A stretch of 64,000 nt of DNA from DATARH01 sp035604035. Lineage in GTDB: Bacteria > Pseudomonadota > Alphaproteobacteria > ATCC43930 > CGMCC-115725. Of the stretch, positions 40,871-49,135 are shown in pieces (positions within the stretch are counted from its first letter, which is position 1; each line of letters begins with the position of its first letter). The position numbers and the translations under genes were made by a program. The notes under the pieces are model-generated. The model saw nothing but the letters and a program-made list of their open reading frames with translations. It searched no databases and was not told the origin of the DNA. The stretch spans positions 1-64,000 of the forward strand of contig DATNJF010000404.1 of assembly GCA_035604035.1 (NCBI GenBank), written 5' to 3'.

Positions 40871-41805
40871 GCGGAAGTTATCAGTCCTCTGGGCGGGGTC
40901 TGCTGGCGGCTGACCCGGCCGGCGATTTCGATGCCGCGCCGCCGCGCATCTCGTTCGAATTCTTCCCGCCGAAGACGCCCGAAATGGAAGAGCGGCTGTG
41001 GGAAGTCGTCAAACGCGTCGAGCCCTTGGGGCCGCGCTTTGTCTCGGTGACTTACGGCGCCGGCGGCTCGACCCGCGAGCGCACCCACGCGACGGTTCGC
41101 CGCATCCGCCAGCAGACGACATTAGAGCCAGCGGCGCATCTGACCTGCGTCGCCGCGACCCGCGCGGAGATCGATGCGGTCGCCGCCGCTTATTGGGAGG
41201 CCGGCATCCGCCACATCGTCGCCTTACGCGGCGACCCGCCCGGCGGGATGGGAAGCGGCGAGCGTTACGCGCCGCATCCTGGCGGTTATCCTTTCGCCGC
41301 CGACCTTGTCGCCGGGCTGAAGCGGGTCGCCGATTTCGAGATCAGCGTCGCCGCCTATCCCGAGACCCACCCCGAAGCCCGAAGCGACGACCACGACCTC
41401 GACAATCTCAAACAGAAACTCGACGCCGGCGCCAATCGGGCGATCACCCAGTTCTTTTTCGACGTCGACCTGTTCCTGCGCTTCCGCGACCGCGCCGCCG
41501 CGGCCGGGATCGTCGTGCCGATCGTGCCCGGCATCCTGCCGGTGACCAATTTCGCCCAGCTGAAGCGGATGAGCGCGACCTGCGGCGCCTCGATCCCCGA
41601 TTGGATGGCCGGGCATTTCGACGGGCTCGACGACGACCCCGACACGCGCCGCCTCGTCGCCACCTCGCTTGCCGCCGAGCAGTGCCGCCGGCTCCAGGCA
41701 AACGGGGTCAACGAGTTCCATTTCTACACGCTCAACCGCGCCGATCTCATCGTGGCGATCTGCCACATGCTCGGCGTTCGCGCGCCGAAGCCGGTCGCCG
41801 CCTAG
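40867..41805 (+). CDS. metF: 5,10-methylenetetrahydrofolate reductase
   Basis: MetF reduces methylene-THF to methyl-THF with NADH and FAD, supplying the methyl group for MetH. The 312-residue TIM barrel shows RISFEFFPPKTPEMEERLWEVVKRVEPLGPRFVSVTYGAGGSTRERTH (N-terminal catalytic Glu), AHLTCVAATRAEIDAV, HIVALRGDPP, AAYPETHPEA, KLDAGANRAITQFFFD and GVNEFHFYTLNRADL. ATG 40867 overlaps the sahR stop by four bases. It is followed 10 bp later by metH. Confidence 0.96.
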   Translation: MSGSYQSSGRGLLAADPAGDFDAAPPRISFEFFPPKTPEMEERLWEVVKRVEPLGPRFVSVTYGAGGSTRERTHATVRRIRQQTTLEPAAHLTCVAATRAEIDAVAAAYWEAGIRHIVALRGDPPGGMGSGERYAPHPGGYPFAADLVAGLKRVADFEISVAAYPETHPEARSDDHDLDNLKQKLDAGANRAITQFFFDVDLFLRFRDRAAAAGIVVPIVPGILPVTNFAQLKRMSATCGASIPDWMAGHFDGLDDDPDTRRLVATSLAAEQCRRLQANGVNEFHFYTLNRADLIVAICHMLGVRAPKPVAA

Positions 41806-41815
41806 AGACACGGCC

Positions 41816-44800
41816 ATGGCGCATCTCCTCGACTACCTCGCCGACTGCGTGTTGCTGTGCGACGGCGCGATGGGCACCGAGACCCAGGCGCGCAACCTCG
41901 ACATCGTCCGCGACTTCCACGATCACGAGAACTGCACCGAGATCCTCACCGAGAGCCGGCCCGATTTGGTGCGCGAGATTCACCGCGGCTACCTCGCCGC
42001 CGGATCGGACGCGATCCAGACCAACAGCTTTGGCGGCTCGCCGATCACGCTCAACGAGTTCGGCATCGCCGACAAGGCGTTCGCCCTCAACAAGCTGTCG
42101 GCCGAGCTGGCGCGCGAGACCATCGCCGAGTTCGCCCATGACGGCCGCACCCGCTTTGTCTTCGGCTCATTGGGGCCGGGGACGCGGCTGCCGAGCCTCG
42201 GTCATGTCGCCTATCAACCGCTGGAAGACGCGCTCACCGTCCAGTGCGACGGGCTCGTCGCCGGCGGGGTCGACGCGATCCTCATCGAGACCTGCCAGGA
42301 CCCGCTGCAGATCAAGGCCGCGGTCAACGGCGCCAAGCGCGCGCGCGCGACAGCAGGCAAGGACACCCCGATCTTTGTCCAGGTCACGGTCGAGACCACC
42401 GGCACTTTGCTGGTCGGCGCCGACATCGCCGCGGCGGCGACGATCATCGACGCGCTCGACGTCAACGGCCTCGGGCTCAACTGCGCCACCGGCCCGCGCG
42501 AGATGGCCGAGCATGTCAAATTTCTCGGCGACAACTGGCCGAGGCTCATCTCGGTGCAGCCCAATGCCGGGCTGCCCGAGCTGGTCAGCGGCCGCACCCA
42601 ATACCCGCTTTCGCCCGAAGAATTGAGCCAATGGCTCGAGCGCTTCGTGCTCGAGGACGGCGCCAACATCATCGGCGGCTGCTGCGGCACCGAGCCCCGG
42701 CATATCGCCGCGCTCGACGCGATGCTGCGCCGCATTGGCCGCGACCGCCCGCGTCCCGTACCGAAGCGGCGGCAGCCGGCATGGACGCCGTCGGTCGCCT
42801 CGCTCTACAGCCAGGTGAGCCTGCGCCAGGAGAACGCCTATCTGTCGATCGGCGAGCGCTGCAACGCCAACGGCTCGCGCGCCTTCCGCCGCCTGCAGGA
42901 GCAACACGATTGGGACGGCTGCGTCGAGATGGGGCGCGAGCAGGTCAAGGAAGGCTCGCACACGCTCGACCTCTGCACCGCCTTTGTCGGCCGCGACGAG
43001 ATCGCCGACATGACCGAGATGGTCACCCGCATGCGCGGGTCGGTCAACGCGCCTCTAGTCGTCGATTCGACCGAATACCCGGTGCTCGAAGCGGCGATGG
43101 CGCTCTACGGTGGCAAGCCGATCATCAACTCGATCAATTTCGAGGACGGCGAGGACGCGGCCGAGAAGCGGGTAAAGCTGGCGCGCCGGTTTGGCGCCGC
43201 CGTCATCGCGCTGACCATCGACGAAACCGGCATGGCCAAGGAGGTCGACCACAAGCTCGCGCTGGCGCAGCGGCTTTACGACTTCGCCTGCGTCAAGCAC
43301 GGGCTGCCGCCGTCGGACCTCCTGTTCGACCCGCTGACCTTCACCATCTGCACCGGCAACGCGGACGACCGCAGGCTCGGCCTCAACACGCTCGACGCGA
43401 TCGAGCGCATCGCCAAGGCGCTACCCGAGTGCCAAATCATTCTAGGATTATCGAATATATCATTCGGCCTCAACCCGCCGGCGCGGCAGGTGCTGAATTC
43501 GGTGTTCCTCGACCACGCGCTCAAGCGCGGCATGACCGGCGCGATCGTGCATTTCTCCCGCATCCTACCGCAGCACCGCATCCCCGAAGCCGAATGGCAG
43601 GTCGCCGAGGATTTGATCTTCGACCGCCGCCGTGACGGCCCAGGGGACCAATACGACCCGCTGCAGGCGTTCATGGCCCTCTTCGAGGACCGCACGATCG
43701 AGAAGGAGGAGAAGCAGGGCCGGCCGGAAAACCTCGAGGAACGTCTCGCCTACCGCATCGTCGAGGGCGACCGGCTCGACCTCGAAGCCGATCTAGACCT
43801 GGCGATGCAGGCGCACTCGCCGCTCGACATCATCAACGAGCACCTGCTGGGCGGGATGAAGACGGTCGGCGACCTCTTCGGCGCCGGCAAGATGCAGCTC
43901 CCCTTCGTGCTGCAATCGGCCGAAACCATGAAGACAGCGGTCAAGTACCTCGAACCGCACATGGAGCGGGTCGAGGGCCAGGAGAAGGGCACAATCGTCC
44001 TCGCCACGGTGCGCGGCGATGTTCATGACATAGGCAAGAACCTAGTCGACATCATCCTCACCAATAACGGCTACCGGGTGGTCAATCTCGGCATCAAGCA
44101 GCCGATCGGCGCGATCCTCGATGCCGCCAAGGAGCACCGGGCGCACGCCATCGGCATGTCGGGCCTTCTGGTCAAATCGACCGTGGTGATGCGCGAGAAT
44201 TTGGAAGAGATGAGCCGCATGGGGCTCGACGTGCCGGTGATGCTCGGCGGCGCCGCGCTCACCCGCCGCTATGTCGAGGAGGATTGCGTCAAGGCCTACG
44301 AGGCGGGTCGCGTCGCCTACGCCCGCGACGCGTTCGACGGCCTCGCCTTGATGGACCGCATCGTCGGCAACGATTTCGACGGCTATCTCGCAGAAGTGCA
44401 GGAGAAGAGTGCCGGGCGGCCGAAGAACCCGTCGCGCAAATTGGGGCGCGCCGCCGACGCGCGGGTGCTGCGGCCGATCGATTTCGAGGAAATCCGCCTG
44501 CGCCGGGCCGAGCTGACCAGCGGCGTCGCCGTGCCGAACCCGCCGTTTTGGGGCGCGCGGGTGCTAGAGCGCGTGCCGGTCAAAACCGTCGCGTCCTACC
44601 TCAACGAGCGCATGCTCTATCAATTCCAGTGGGGCTTCCGGAAGGAGGGCCGCAGCCTCGCCGAATACAAGAAATGGGCGCGCGGCGAGCTGCGCCCGCT
44701 GCTGTCGCGGATCATGGACATCGCCATCCGCGAGAACATCCTCCAGCCCCAGGCCTCCTACGGCTATTGGCCGTGCGCCGCTCAGGGCAACGCGGTGGTG

Positions 44801-45337
44801 CTGTTCGATCCCGACGGCGGCCCGGGTGGAAAAGAACGCGAGGTCGCGCGCTTCGACTTCCCGCGCCAGAACAAGCGGGACGGGCTCTGCATCGCCGATT
44901 TCTTCCGCGACATCGAAAGCCCCGAGCGCGACGTCATCGGGCTGCAGGTCGTGACCATGGGCCGCCGCGCCTCGGAGGCGGCGCGCGAGTGGTTCGCCGC
45001 CGACCGCTACCAGGATTATCTCTATCTGCACGGGCTCTCGGTCGAGATGGCCGAGGCCTTCGCCGAATATGTCCACAAGCGCATCCGCGGCGAACTCGGC
45101 TTCGCCGCCGAGGAGGCGCGCGACCACGACGAGATGCTGGCGCAAGGCTATCGCGGCAGCCGCTATTCGTTCGGCTACCCGGCTTGCCCCAACCTCGCCG
45201 ACCAGGCCCAGCTGCTGGCGCTGCTCAACGCCGACGCGATCGGCCTCGCCCTCACCGACGAAGACCAGCTCGACCCCGAGCAATCGACCTCGGCGATCGT
45301 CGTCCACCACCCGCAAGCCAAGTACTTTTCGGTGTGA
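41816..45337 (+). CDS. metH: Cobalamin-dependent methionine synthase
   Basis: MetH transfers the methyl group of methyl-THF to homocysteine through B12. The 1173-residue protein has all four modules in order: homocysteine-binding barrel (CDGAMGTETQ...GLNCATGP...NIIGGCCGTEPRH, zinc cysteines), pterin domain (ERCNANGSRAFRRL...KPIINSINFEDGE), B12 domain with GDVHDIGKNLVDIIL (lower-ligand His) and GMSGLLVKSTVVM, and the reactivation domain (LNERMLYQFQWGF...GYRGSRYSFGYPACPNLADQ). The 3' end coding HHPQAKYFSV is duplicated 1.87 kb downstream. Expected to be controlled by SahR and to depend on the cobalamin genes at the right end of the window. Confidence 0.97.
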   Translation: MAHLLDYLADCVLLCDGAMGTETQARNLDIVRDFHDHENCTEILTESRPDLVREIHRGYLAAGSDAIQTNSFGGSPITLNEFGIADKAFALNKLSAELARETIAEFAHDGRTRFVFGSLGPGTRLPSLGHVAYQPLEDALTVQCDGLVAGGVDAILIETCQDPLQIKAAVNGAKRARATAGKDTPIFVQVTVETTGTLLVGADIAAAATIIDALDVNGLGLNCATGPREMAEHVKFLGDNWPRLISVQPNAGLPELVSGRTQYPLSPEELSQWLERFVLEDGANIIGGCCGTEPRHIAALDAMLRRIGRDRPRPVPKRRQPAWTPSVASLYSQVSLRQENAYLSIGERCNANGSRAFRRLQEQHDWDGCVEMGREQVKEGSHTLDLCTAFVGRDEIADMTEMVTRMRGSVNAPLVVDSTEYPVLEAAMALYGGKPIINSINFEDGEDAAEKRVKLARRFGAAVIALTIDETGMAKEVDHKLALAQRLYDFACVKHGLPPSDLLFDPLTFTICTGNADDRRLGLNTLDAIERIAKALPECQIILGLSNISFGLNPPARQVLNSVFLDHALKRGMTGAIVHFSRILPQHRIPEAEWQVAEDLIFDRRRDGPGDQYDPLQAFMALFEDRTIEKEEKQGRPENLEERLAYRIVEGDRLDLEADLDLAMQAHSPLDIINEHLLGGMKTVGDLFGAGKMQLPFVLQSAETMKTAVKYLEPHMERVEGQEKGTIVLATVRGDVHDIGKNLVDIILTNNGYRVVNLGIKQPIGAILDAAKEHRAHAIGMSGLLVKSTVVMRENLEEMSRMGLDVPVMLGGAALTRRYVEEDCVKAYEAGRVAYARDAFDGLALMDRIVGNDFDGYLAEVQEKSAGRPKNPSRKLGRAADARVLRPIDFEEIRLRRAELTSGVAVPNPPFWGARVLERVPVKTVASYLNERMLYQFQWGFRKEGRSLAEYKKWARGELRPLLSRIMDIAIRENILQPQASYGYWPCAAQGNAVVLFDPDGGPGGKEREVARFDFPRQNKRDGLCIADFFRDIESPERDVIGLQVVTMGRRASEAAREWFAADRYQDYLYLHGLSVEMAEAFAEYVHKRIRGELGFAAEEARDHDEMLAQGYRGSRYSFGYPACPNLADQAQLLALLNADAIGLALTDEDQLDPEQSTSAIVVHHPQAKYFSV
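45301..45335. repeat. 35-bp direct repeat, copy 1 (inside the metH 3' end)
   Basis: This stretch codes for the C-terminal HHPQAKYFSV of MetH. It matches 47169-47203 at 32 of 35 bases in the same orientation. The three differences all fall in third codon positions (Q, A and K codons) and change no amino acid. Confidence 0.85.
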
Positions 45338-45369
45338 TCGCGACACGCCGCCATGGGAACGGAGCGGAA

Positions 45370-46509
45370 ATGCGCGTCGAGATAAACCCGAGATTGCTGC
45401 GCTGGGCGCGGGAACGCTCAGGATACGATCCCGACGCCCTCGCTCATCGATTTCCGAGACTTGATGAGTGGGAACGCGGCGACGCACAGCCGACGCTCAA
45501 GCAGCTTGAGCAGTTCGCCAGTGCGGTCCACGCGCCGATCGGCTACCTGTTTCTGCCCGAGCCGCCTGTCGAGCGCGTGCCGATTCCGGATTTCCGGACG
45601 GTCGGAAATGCGCATATCGAGCGACCGTCGCCTGACCTGCTAGAAACGATCTACATCTGCCAGCAGCGCCAAGAATGGTACCGCGACTTCCTTCGCTCGA
45701 CGGCTGCTGACCCGCTTCCATTCGTCGGTTCGACGACCGTGAATACGGCAATAGAGACGGCGGCGGGCGCTATTCGCGGGGCGCTTCACTTCGACCTCGC
45801 AGAGCGGGCACGGATGCCGACATGGACGGAGGCGCTGCGGCGGTTCATTGAACAGGCAGACGCGATCGGCGTCCTGGTCATGGTCAGCGGGGTGGTCGGT
45901 AGCAACAACCGGAGAAAACTCGATGCGGACGAGTTTCGCGGCTTTGCCCTTTGCGATGACCGGGCTCCACTGGTCTTCATCAACGGGTCCGACACCAAGT
46001 CTGCGCAGATGTTCACACTGGCCCACGAGTTGGCGCACATCTGGCTCGGCCAGTCCGCGCTCTCCGACATGGAACCGGTGTCCACGCCGGCCCACGCTGT
46101 CGAGCAGTGGTGCAACCTTGTCGCGGCCGAACTACTTGTTCCGCTCGCGGCGGTACGCGCCGAATATCGGCGGGACGCAGGTCTGCGCGCCGAGGTGGAT
46201 CGGCTGGCAAGGCGGTTCAAGGTAAGCACGCTCGTCGTTTTGCGTCGCATCCATGACGCGGGCGGTCTAACGCGAGACCAACTTTGGGCGGCATACCGAG
46301 CCGAAGTCGAACGCCTCCTGGCGATCCCTCGGGGAAGCGGCGGAGATTTCTACCTGACCCAGGCTGCACGCGTCGGGAAGCGGTTCGCCCGTGCCCTCGT
46401 GGCGAACACGCTGGAGGGACAGACCCTCCATCGTGACGCTTTCCACCTGCTCGGATTTTCGAAGCTTGCAACATTCCGCGAACTTGGCCGCAGTCTGGGT
46501 GTCGAGTGA
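45370..46509 (+). CDS. HTH-ImmA/IrrE metallopeptidase-domain protein
   Basis: The 379-residue protein joins an N-terminal Xre-type helix-turn-helix (MRVEINPRLLRWARERSGYDPDALAHRFPRLDEWERGDAQPTLKQLEQFASAVHAPIGYLFLPEPP, about 1-66) to a C-terminal ImmA/IrrE zinc peptidase domain with TLAHELAHIWLG (HExxH; His-Glu-x-x-His about residue 220) and a following VEQWCNLVAAELLVP segment. Such proteins cleave repressors or act as the antitoxin-like partner of a PIN toxin. Here it is followed by a DUF4411 gene with a one-base overlap (TGATG). ATG 45370 has GGAGCGG upstream. It lies 32 bp after metH. Confidence 0.9.
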   Translation: MRVEINPRLLRWARERSGYDPDALAHRFPRLDEWERGDAQPTLKQLEQFASAVHAPIGYLFLPEPPVERVPIPDFRTVGNAHIERPSPDLLETIYICQQRQEWYRDFLRSTAADPLPFVGSTTVNTAIETAAGAIRGALHFDLAERARMPTWTEALRRFIEQADAIGVLVMVSGVVGSNNRRKLDADEFRGFALCDDRAPLVFINGSDTKSAQMFTLAHELAHIWLGQSALSDMEPVSTPAHAVEQWCNLVAAELLVPLAAVRAEYRRDAGLRAEVDRLARRFKVSTLVVLRRIHDAGGLTRDQLWAAYRAEVERLLAIPRGSGGDFYLTQAARVGKRFARALVANTLEGQTLHRDAFHLLGFSKLATFRELGRSLGVE

Positions 46510-46997
46510 TGGCGTACCTGCTGGACGCCAATGTGTTCATGCAGGCGAAGAATCTCCATTACGGCCTCGATTTCTGTCCGGCGTTCTGGGATTGGCTGAT
46601 CGAGGCCAACGCGGCCGGCCGGGTTTTCAGCATCGAGAAGGTCGGCGATGAAATCGACGCCGGTGCAGACGAGCTTTCGACCTGGGCGGTGGCGCAGGGA
46701 GAAGGGTTCTTCCTGAGGCCCGACGCCGCCATTCTTCCGGCTCTCGGCGCGGTCAGTGCGTGGGCTACGGGTCAGGCGTATGAGCCTGCTGCCGTGAACA
46801 CGTTCTTGCAGGTCGCCGACTATTACCTAGTCGCCCATGCCCTGGCGCATCGTCACACCGTCGTGACCCACGAGATCGCATCGCCGTCGACCAAAAAGAT
46901 TAAGATTCCCAACGCTTGCATCGGCGTTTCCGTAAAATGCATGACGCCGTTCGAGATGCTTCGACATGAAAGAGTGCGCTTCGTGCTTGGCCATTAA
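46509..46997 (+). CDS. DUF4411 PIN-like protein, probable toxin partner
   Basis: The 162-residue product begins AYLLDANVFMQAKNLHYGLDFCPAFWDWL, a PIN-type first strand with the catalytic Asp (LLDANVF). It then has RVFSIEKVGDEI (conserved Glu), FLQVADYYLVAHALAHRHTVVTHE (acidic pair region) and KKIKIPNACIGVSVKCMTPFEMLRHE, matching the DUF4411 family. Members occur next to HTH-ImmA genes across bacteria and are thought to form toxin-antitoxin-like pairs. The one-base overlap with the upstream gene shows coupled translation. Confidence 0.85.
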   Translation: MAYLLDANVFMQAKNLHYGLDFCPAFWDWLIEANAAGRVFSIEKVGDEIDAGADELSTWAVAQGEGFFLRPDAAILPALGAVSAWATGQAYEPAAVNTFLQVADYYLVAHALAHRHTVVTHEIASPSTKKIKIPNACIGVSVKCMTPFEMLRHERVRFVLGH

Positions 46998-47158
46998 GAG
47001 ATGAGCGAAAACGGGTCGTGCTGGGCTATCCCGCCCGCATCCTGCCGAAGGACGTGGCGGCCGAGAAAATCCTCGGGGCGCGCACGCTGACCAATCTCGA
47101 CAGTGAGCGGCCGACCCGGCTCGCCAATGCGCACCGCGATCTCGACGAGAGCCACTGA
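46997..47158 (+). pseudogene. C-terminal remnant of an MmeI-type class I DNA methyltransferase
   Basis: Starting right after the PIN-like gene stop, one frame reads KRVVLGYPARILPKDVAAEK, then ILGARTLTNL and RPTRLANAHRDLDESH before a TGA at 47156-47158. The PxRILPxDxxAxxILxxRTLTNLYNxRPxWLxNAHxxLD pattern is that of the C-terminal tail of MmeI-like (type IIL/IIG) restriction-methyltransferases. Only about 50 residues remain. There is no start, the catalytic parts are gone, and the usual end (AAYGW...) is cut where the metH-end duplication begins. Identity rests on recalled family sequence. Confidence 0.65.
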
Positions 47159-47168
47159 CCTGATCGGG

Positions 47169-47203
47169 CGTCCACCACCCGCAGGCAAAATACTTTTCGG
47201 TGT
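47169..47203. repeat. 35-bp direct repeat, copy 2 (displaced metH 3' end)
   Basis: This is a near-identical copy of the metH C-terminal coding end, HHPQAKYFSV followed by TAG, with three synonymous changes against copy 1 at 45301-45335. It has no coding context of its own: a TGA lies in frame just upstream (47161-47163). It marks the right edge of the inserted segment. Confidence 0.85.
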
Positions 47204-47414
47204 AGTTCTGGCTTCCGCACGCCAAGGCGCATACCACCGTGTACTCTTTTTGTTCTTAACAAGACAGTAATTGCGTTTATATAGTGTCGCCATCGGGTCC
47301 GCGATATGCGGACAGCGTGAACGCGGGCGCCTGTTAATTTCCAGCAGATACAGGCGGAACGAAACGGGGTCGGATATTTTTGCGAGAAAACACCGATTTC
47401 AGCTGCGCCGGTTG

Positions 47415-47489
47415 CTGTTATCTCGCTGTTTTCGCTGCTGTTCCGCCACTGTTATCCCGCTGTTTTCACCGCAGTTATTTCGCTGTTTT
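47415..47489. repeat. Seven helically phased CTGTT units (34-bp tandem repeat with 11-bp sub-period)
   Basis: CTGTT (once CAGTT) starts at 47415, 47426, 47438, 47449, 47460, 47472 and 47483, giving spacings of 11, 12, 11, 11, 12 and 11 bp. The whole also repeats at 34 bp, with CTGTTATCTCGCTGTTTT recurring at 47449 as CTGTTATCCCGCTGTTTT and, diverged, at 47472. Each unit therefore faces the same side of the DNA helix. There is no coding function evident. Confidence 0.75.
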
Positions 47490-47632
47490 GAACAAGAAAT
47501 ATGAATAGATCCAAGGCGTTGGCTTTTTAGCGCGGAGTATCAGGAGTATCAGCGGGGCGTTTCTTCGTTACTCGAACGCACTGCGGCGGGTCGATGAGAC
47601 AGTCGCCCAAGGGCACCGGCCTGCGCCGGCAT

Positions 47633-47660
47633 GGGTGAGGGCTGTTGCTCAACCTCACCC
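47633..47660. other. Hairpin upstream of the NDUFA9-like gene
   Basis: GGGTGAGG (47633-47640) pairs perfectly with CCTCACCC (47653-47660) around a 12-nt loop, 21 bp before the next gene start. A smaller CCGGC-CTGC-GCCGG hairpin precedes it. No T tract follows. Confidence 0.45.
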
Positions 47661-47681
47661 AGTTTGCTAAGCCGCGCGGTG

Positions 47682-48635
47682 ATGAAGACGCACCAGATCG
47701 CGATCCTCGGCGGGTCGGGGTTTATCGGCCGCTATGTCGTCAAGCGCCTGGCCGGGCGCGGCGAGGCGCTGACCGTCGGCGGGCGTCACGCGAGTCAGGC
47801 CACATTCCTCAGGCTGAAGGGCGAGGTCGGCCAGGTCGGGCTGGTCAACATCGCCATCGACAGCGAGGCGATGCTGCCGGAGTTTCTCGCCGGCAAGGAC
47901 GCGCTGATCAATTGCGTCGGCATCTTGAGGGAGCACGGCGCGCAGACATTCGATCGCGTCCACCATGCGGCGCCGGCGCGGCTGGCGCGGCTGGCGCGCG
48001 AGGCCGGGGTCGCGCGGCTGATCCACATCTCGGCGATCGGCGCCGACCCGCGCTCAACCTCCGCCTATGCGCGCTCCAAGGCGGCGGGCGAGCAGGCGGT
48101 CAAGGATGCCTTCCCGACCGCGACGATCCTGCGCCCGTCGATCGTGTTCGGCCCGGAGGACGAATTCTTCAACCGCTTCGCCGGGATGGCGCGGCTGTCG
48201 CCGTTCGTGCCGCTGATCGGCGGCGGCGAGACGCGGTTCCAGCCAGTCTATGTCGGCGATGTCGCCGACGCGGTGATCCGCGCGCTCGACGATCCCGCCG
48301 CTTCCGGCCGCACCTACGAGCTCGGCGGGCCAAAAATCTATACGTTCCGCGTGCTGATGGAGCTGATGCTCGCCGAGATCAAGCGCAAGCGCTGGTTTAT
48401 CGACCTGCCCTTCGGCCTCGCCGCGTTGCAGGCGCGGCTGATGGCGATCCTGCCCAACCCGCCGCTGACAGTCGACCAGGTCGAGATGCTCAAGCGCGAC
48501 AATGTCGTCTCGTCGGGGGCGCTGACCCTGAGTGCGCTCGGCATCGAACCCACCGCGGTCGAGGCGATCATCCCCTCTTATCTCGACCGCTTCCGCCCCG
48601 GCGGCTGGTACGACCGGCGCCGCGCCGTCGCCTGA
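47682..48635 (+). CDS. NAD(P)-binding epimerase/NDUFA9-like protein
   Basis: A 317-residue atypical short-chain dehydrogenase of the complex I NDUFA9 / NmrA-like group. HQIAILGGSGFIGRYVVKRLAGRG is the N-terminal GxxGxxG Rossmann motif. LINCVGILREHGAQTFDRVHHAAPARLARLAREAGVARLIHISAIGAD, YARSKAAGEQAVKDAFPTATILRPSIVFGPEDEFFNRFA and GGGETRFQPVYVGDVADAV are typical of this group, which in alphaproteobacteria is linked to complex I assembly. The ATG at 47682 follows an in-frame GTG with no good Shine-Dalgarno. It begins a run of same-strand genes with two cyclophilins. Confidence 0.9.
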   Translation: MKTHQIAILGGSGFIGRYVVKRLAGRGEALTVGGRHASQATFLRLKGEVGQVGLVNIAIDSEAMLPEFLAGKDALINCVGILREHGAQTFDRVHHAAPARLARLAREAGVARLIHISAIGADPRSTSAYARSKAAGEQAVKDAFPTATILRPSIVFGPEDEFFNRFAGMARLSPFVPLIGGGETRFQPVYVGDVADAVIRALDDPAASGRTYELGGPKIYTFRVLMELMLAEIKRKRWFIDLPFGLAALQARLMAILPNPPLTVDQVEMLKRDNVVSSGALTLSALGIEPTAVEAIIPSYLDRFRPGGWYDRRRAVA

Positions 48636-48652
48636 ACGAAAAGGAACCCGAT

Positions 48653-49135
48653 ATGGCTGCCGATAAAGAAGACACGATCTATCTCGACGTCCCCGCCGGC
48701 CGCGTGGTGATCGAGATGCGCCCCGATCTGGCGCCCGACCATTGCGCCCACATCAAGGGGCTGGTGCGCCGCGGCTTTTACGACGGCATCGTCTTTCACC
48801 GCGTGATCGAAGGCTTCATGGCGCAGACCGGCGACCCGACCGGGACCGGCACCGGCGGCTCAGGGACCCGGCTCAAGGCGGAGTTCTCCGCCGAGCCGCA
48901 CGTCCGCGGCGTGCTGTCGATGGCGCGCGCCTCCGACCCCAACAGCGCCGACAGTCAGTTTTTCATCTGCTTCGCCGACGCCAATTTTCTCGACCGGCAA
49001 TACACGGTGTGGGGCAACGTGGTGTCGGGCATGGAGCATGTCGACGCGATCAAGAAGGGCAGCGGGTCGAGCGGCTCGGTCTCCGACCCCGACAAGATCG
49101 TGAAGATGCAAATCGCCGCCGACGCGGCGGATTAG
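48653..49135 (+). CDS. Cytoplasmic cyclophilin-type peptidyl-prolyl isomerase
   Basis: A 160-residue cyclophilin that isomerises X-Pro bonds. GFYDGIVFHRVIEGFMAQTGDPTGTGTGGSG carries the catalytic Arg-Phe-Met-Gln core region, and SMARASDPNSADSQFFICFADANFLDRQYTVWGNVVSGMEHVD completes the active site. No signal peptide. An AAGGAAC precedes the ATG. It is followed 14 bp later by a closely similar, exported paralog. Confidence 0.95.
   Translation: MAADKEDTIYLDVPAGRVVIEMRPDLAPDHCAHIKGLVRRGFYDGIVFHRVIEGFMAQTGDPTGTGTGGSGTRLKAEFSAEPHVRGVLSMARASDPNSADSQFFICFADANFLDRQYTVWGNVVSGMEHVDAIKKGSGSSGSVSDPDKIVKMQIAADAAD

Larger units (their letters stand above)
47207..47681. other. 475-bp non-coding stretch to the right of the metH-end copy
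   Basis: No convincing gene is present. The first half is unusually AT-rich for this genome (for example around 47241-47285). The middle holds the phased CTGTT repeat array at 47415-47489. The end holds two hairpins (47616-47629, 47633-47660). A 77-codon frame at 47271-47504 merely translates the repeat array and looks spurious. Confidence 0.6.

Noticed and set aside
40998..42626. 542-codon plus-strand frame across metF and metH
   Set aside because: It is a shifted frame of two certain genes and is Arg/Pro-rich without motifs.
47271..47504. 77-codon frame in the stretch after the metH-end copy
   Set aside because: Half of it is translation of the CTGTT repeat array, there is no Shine-Dalgarno, and no family was recognised.
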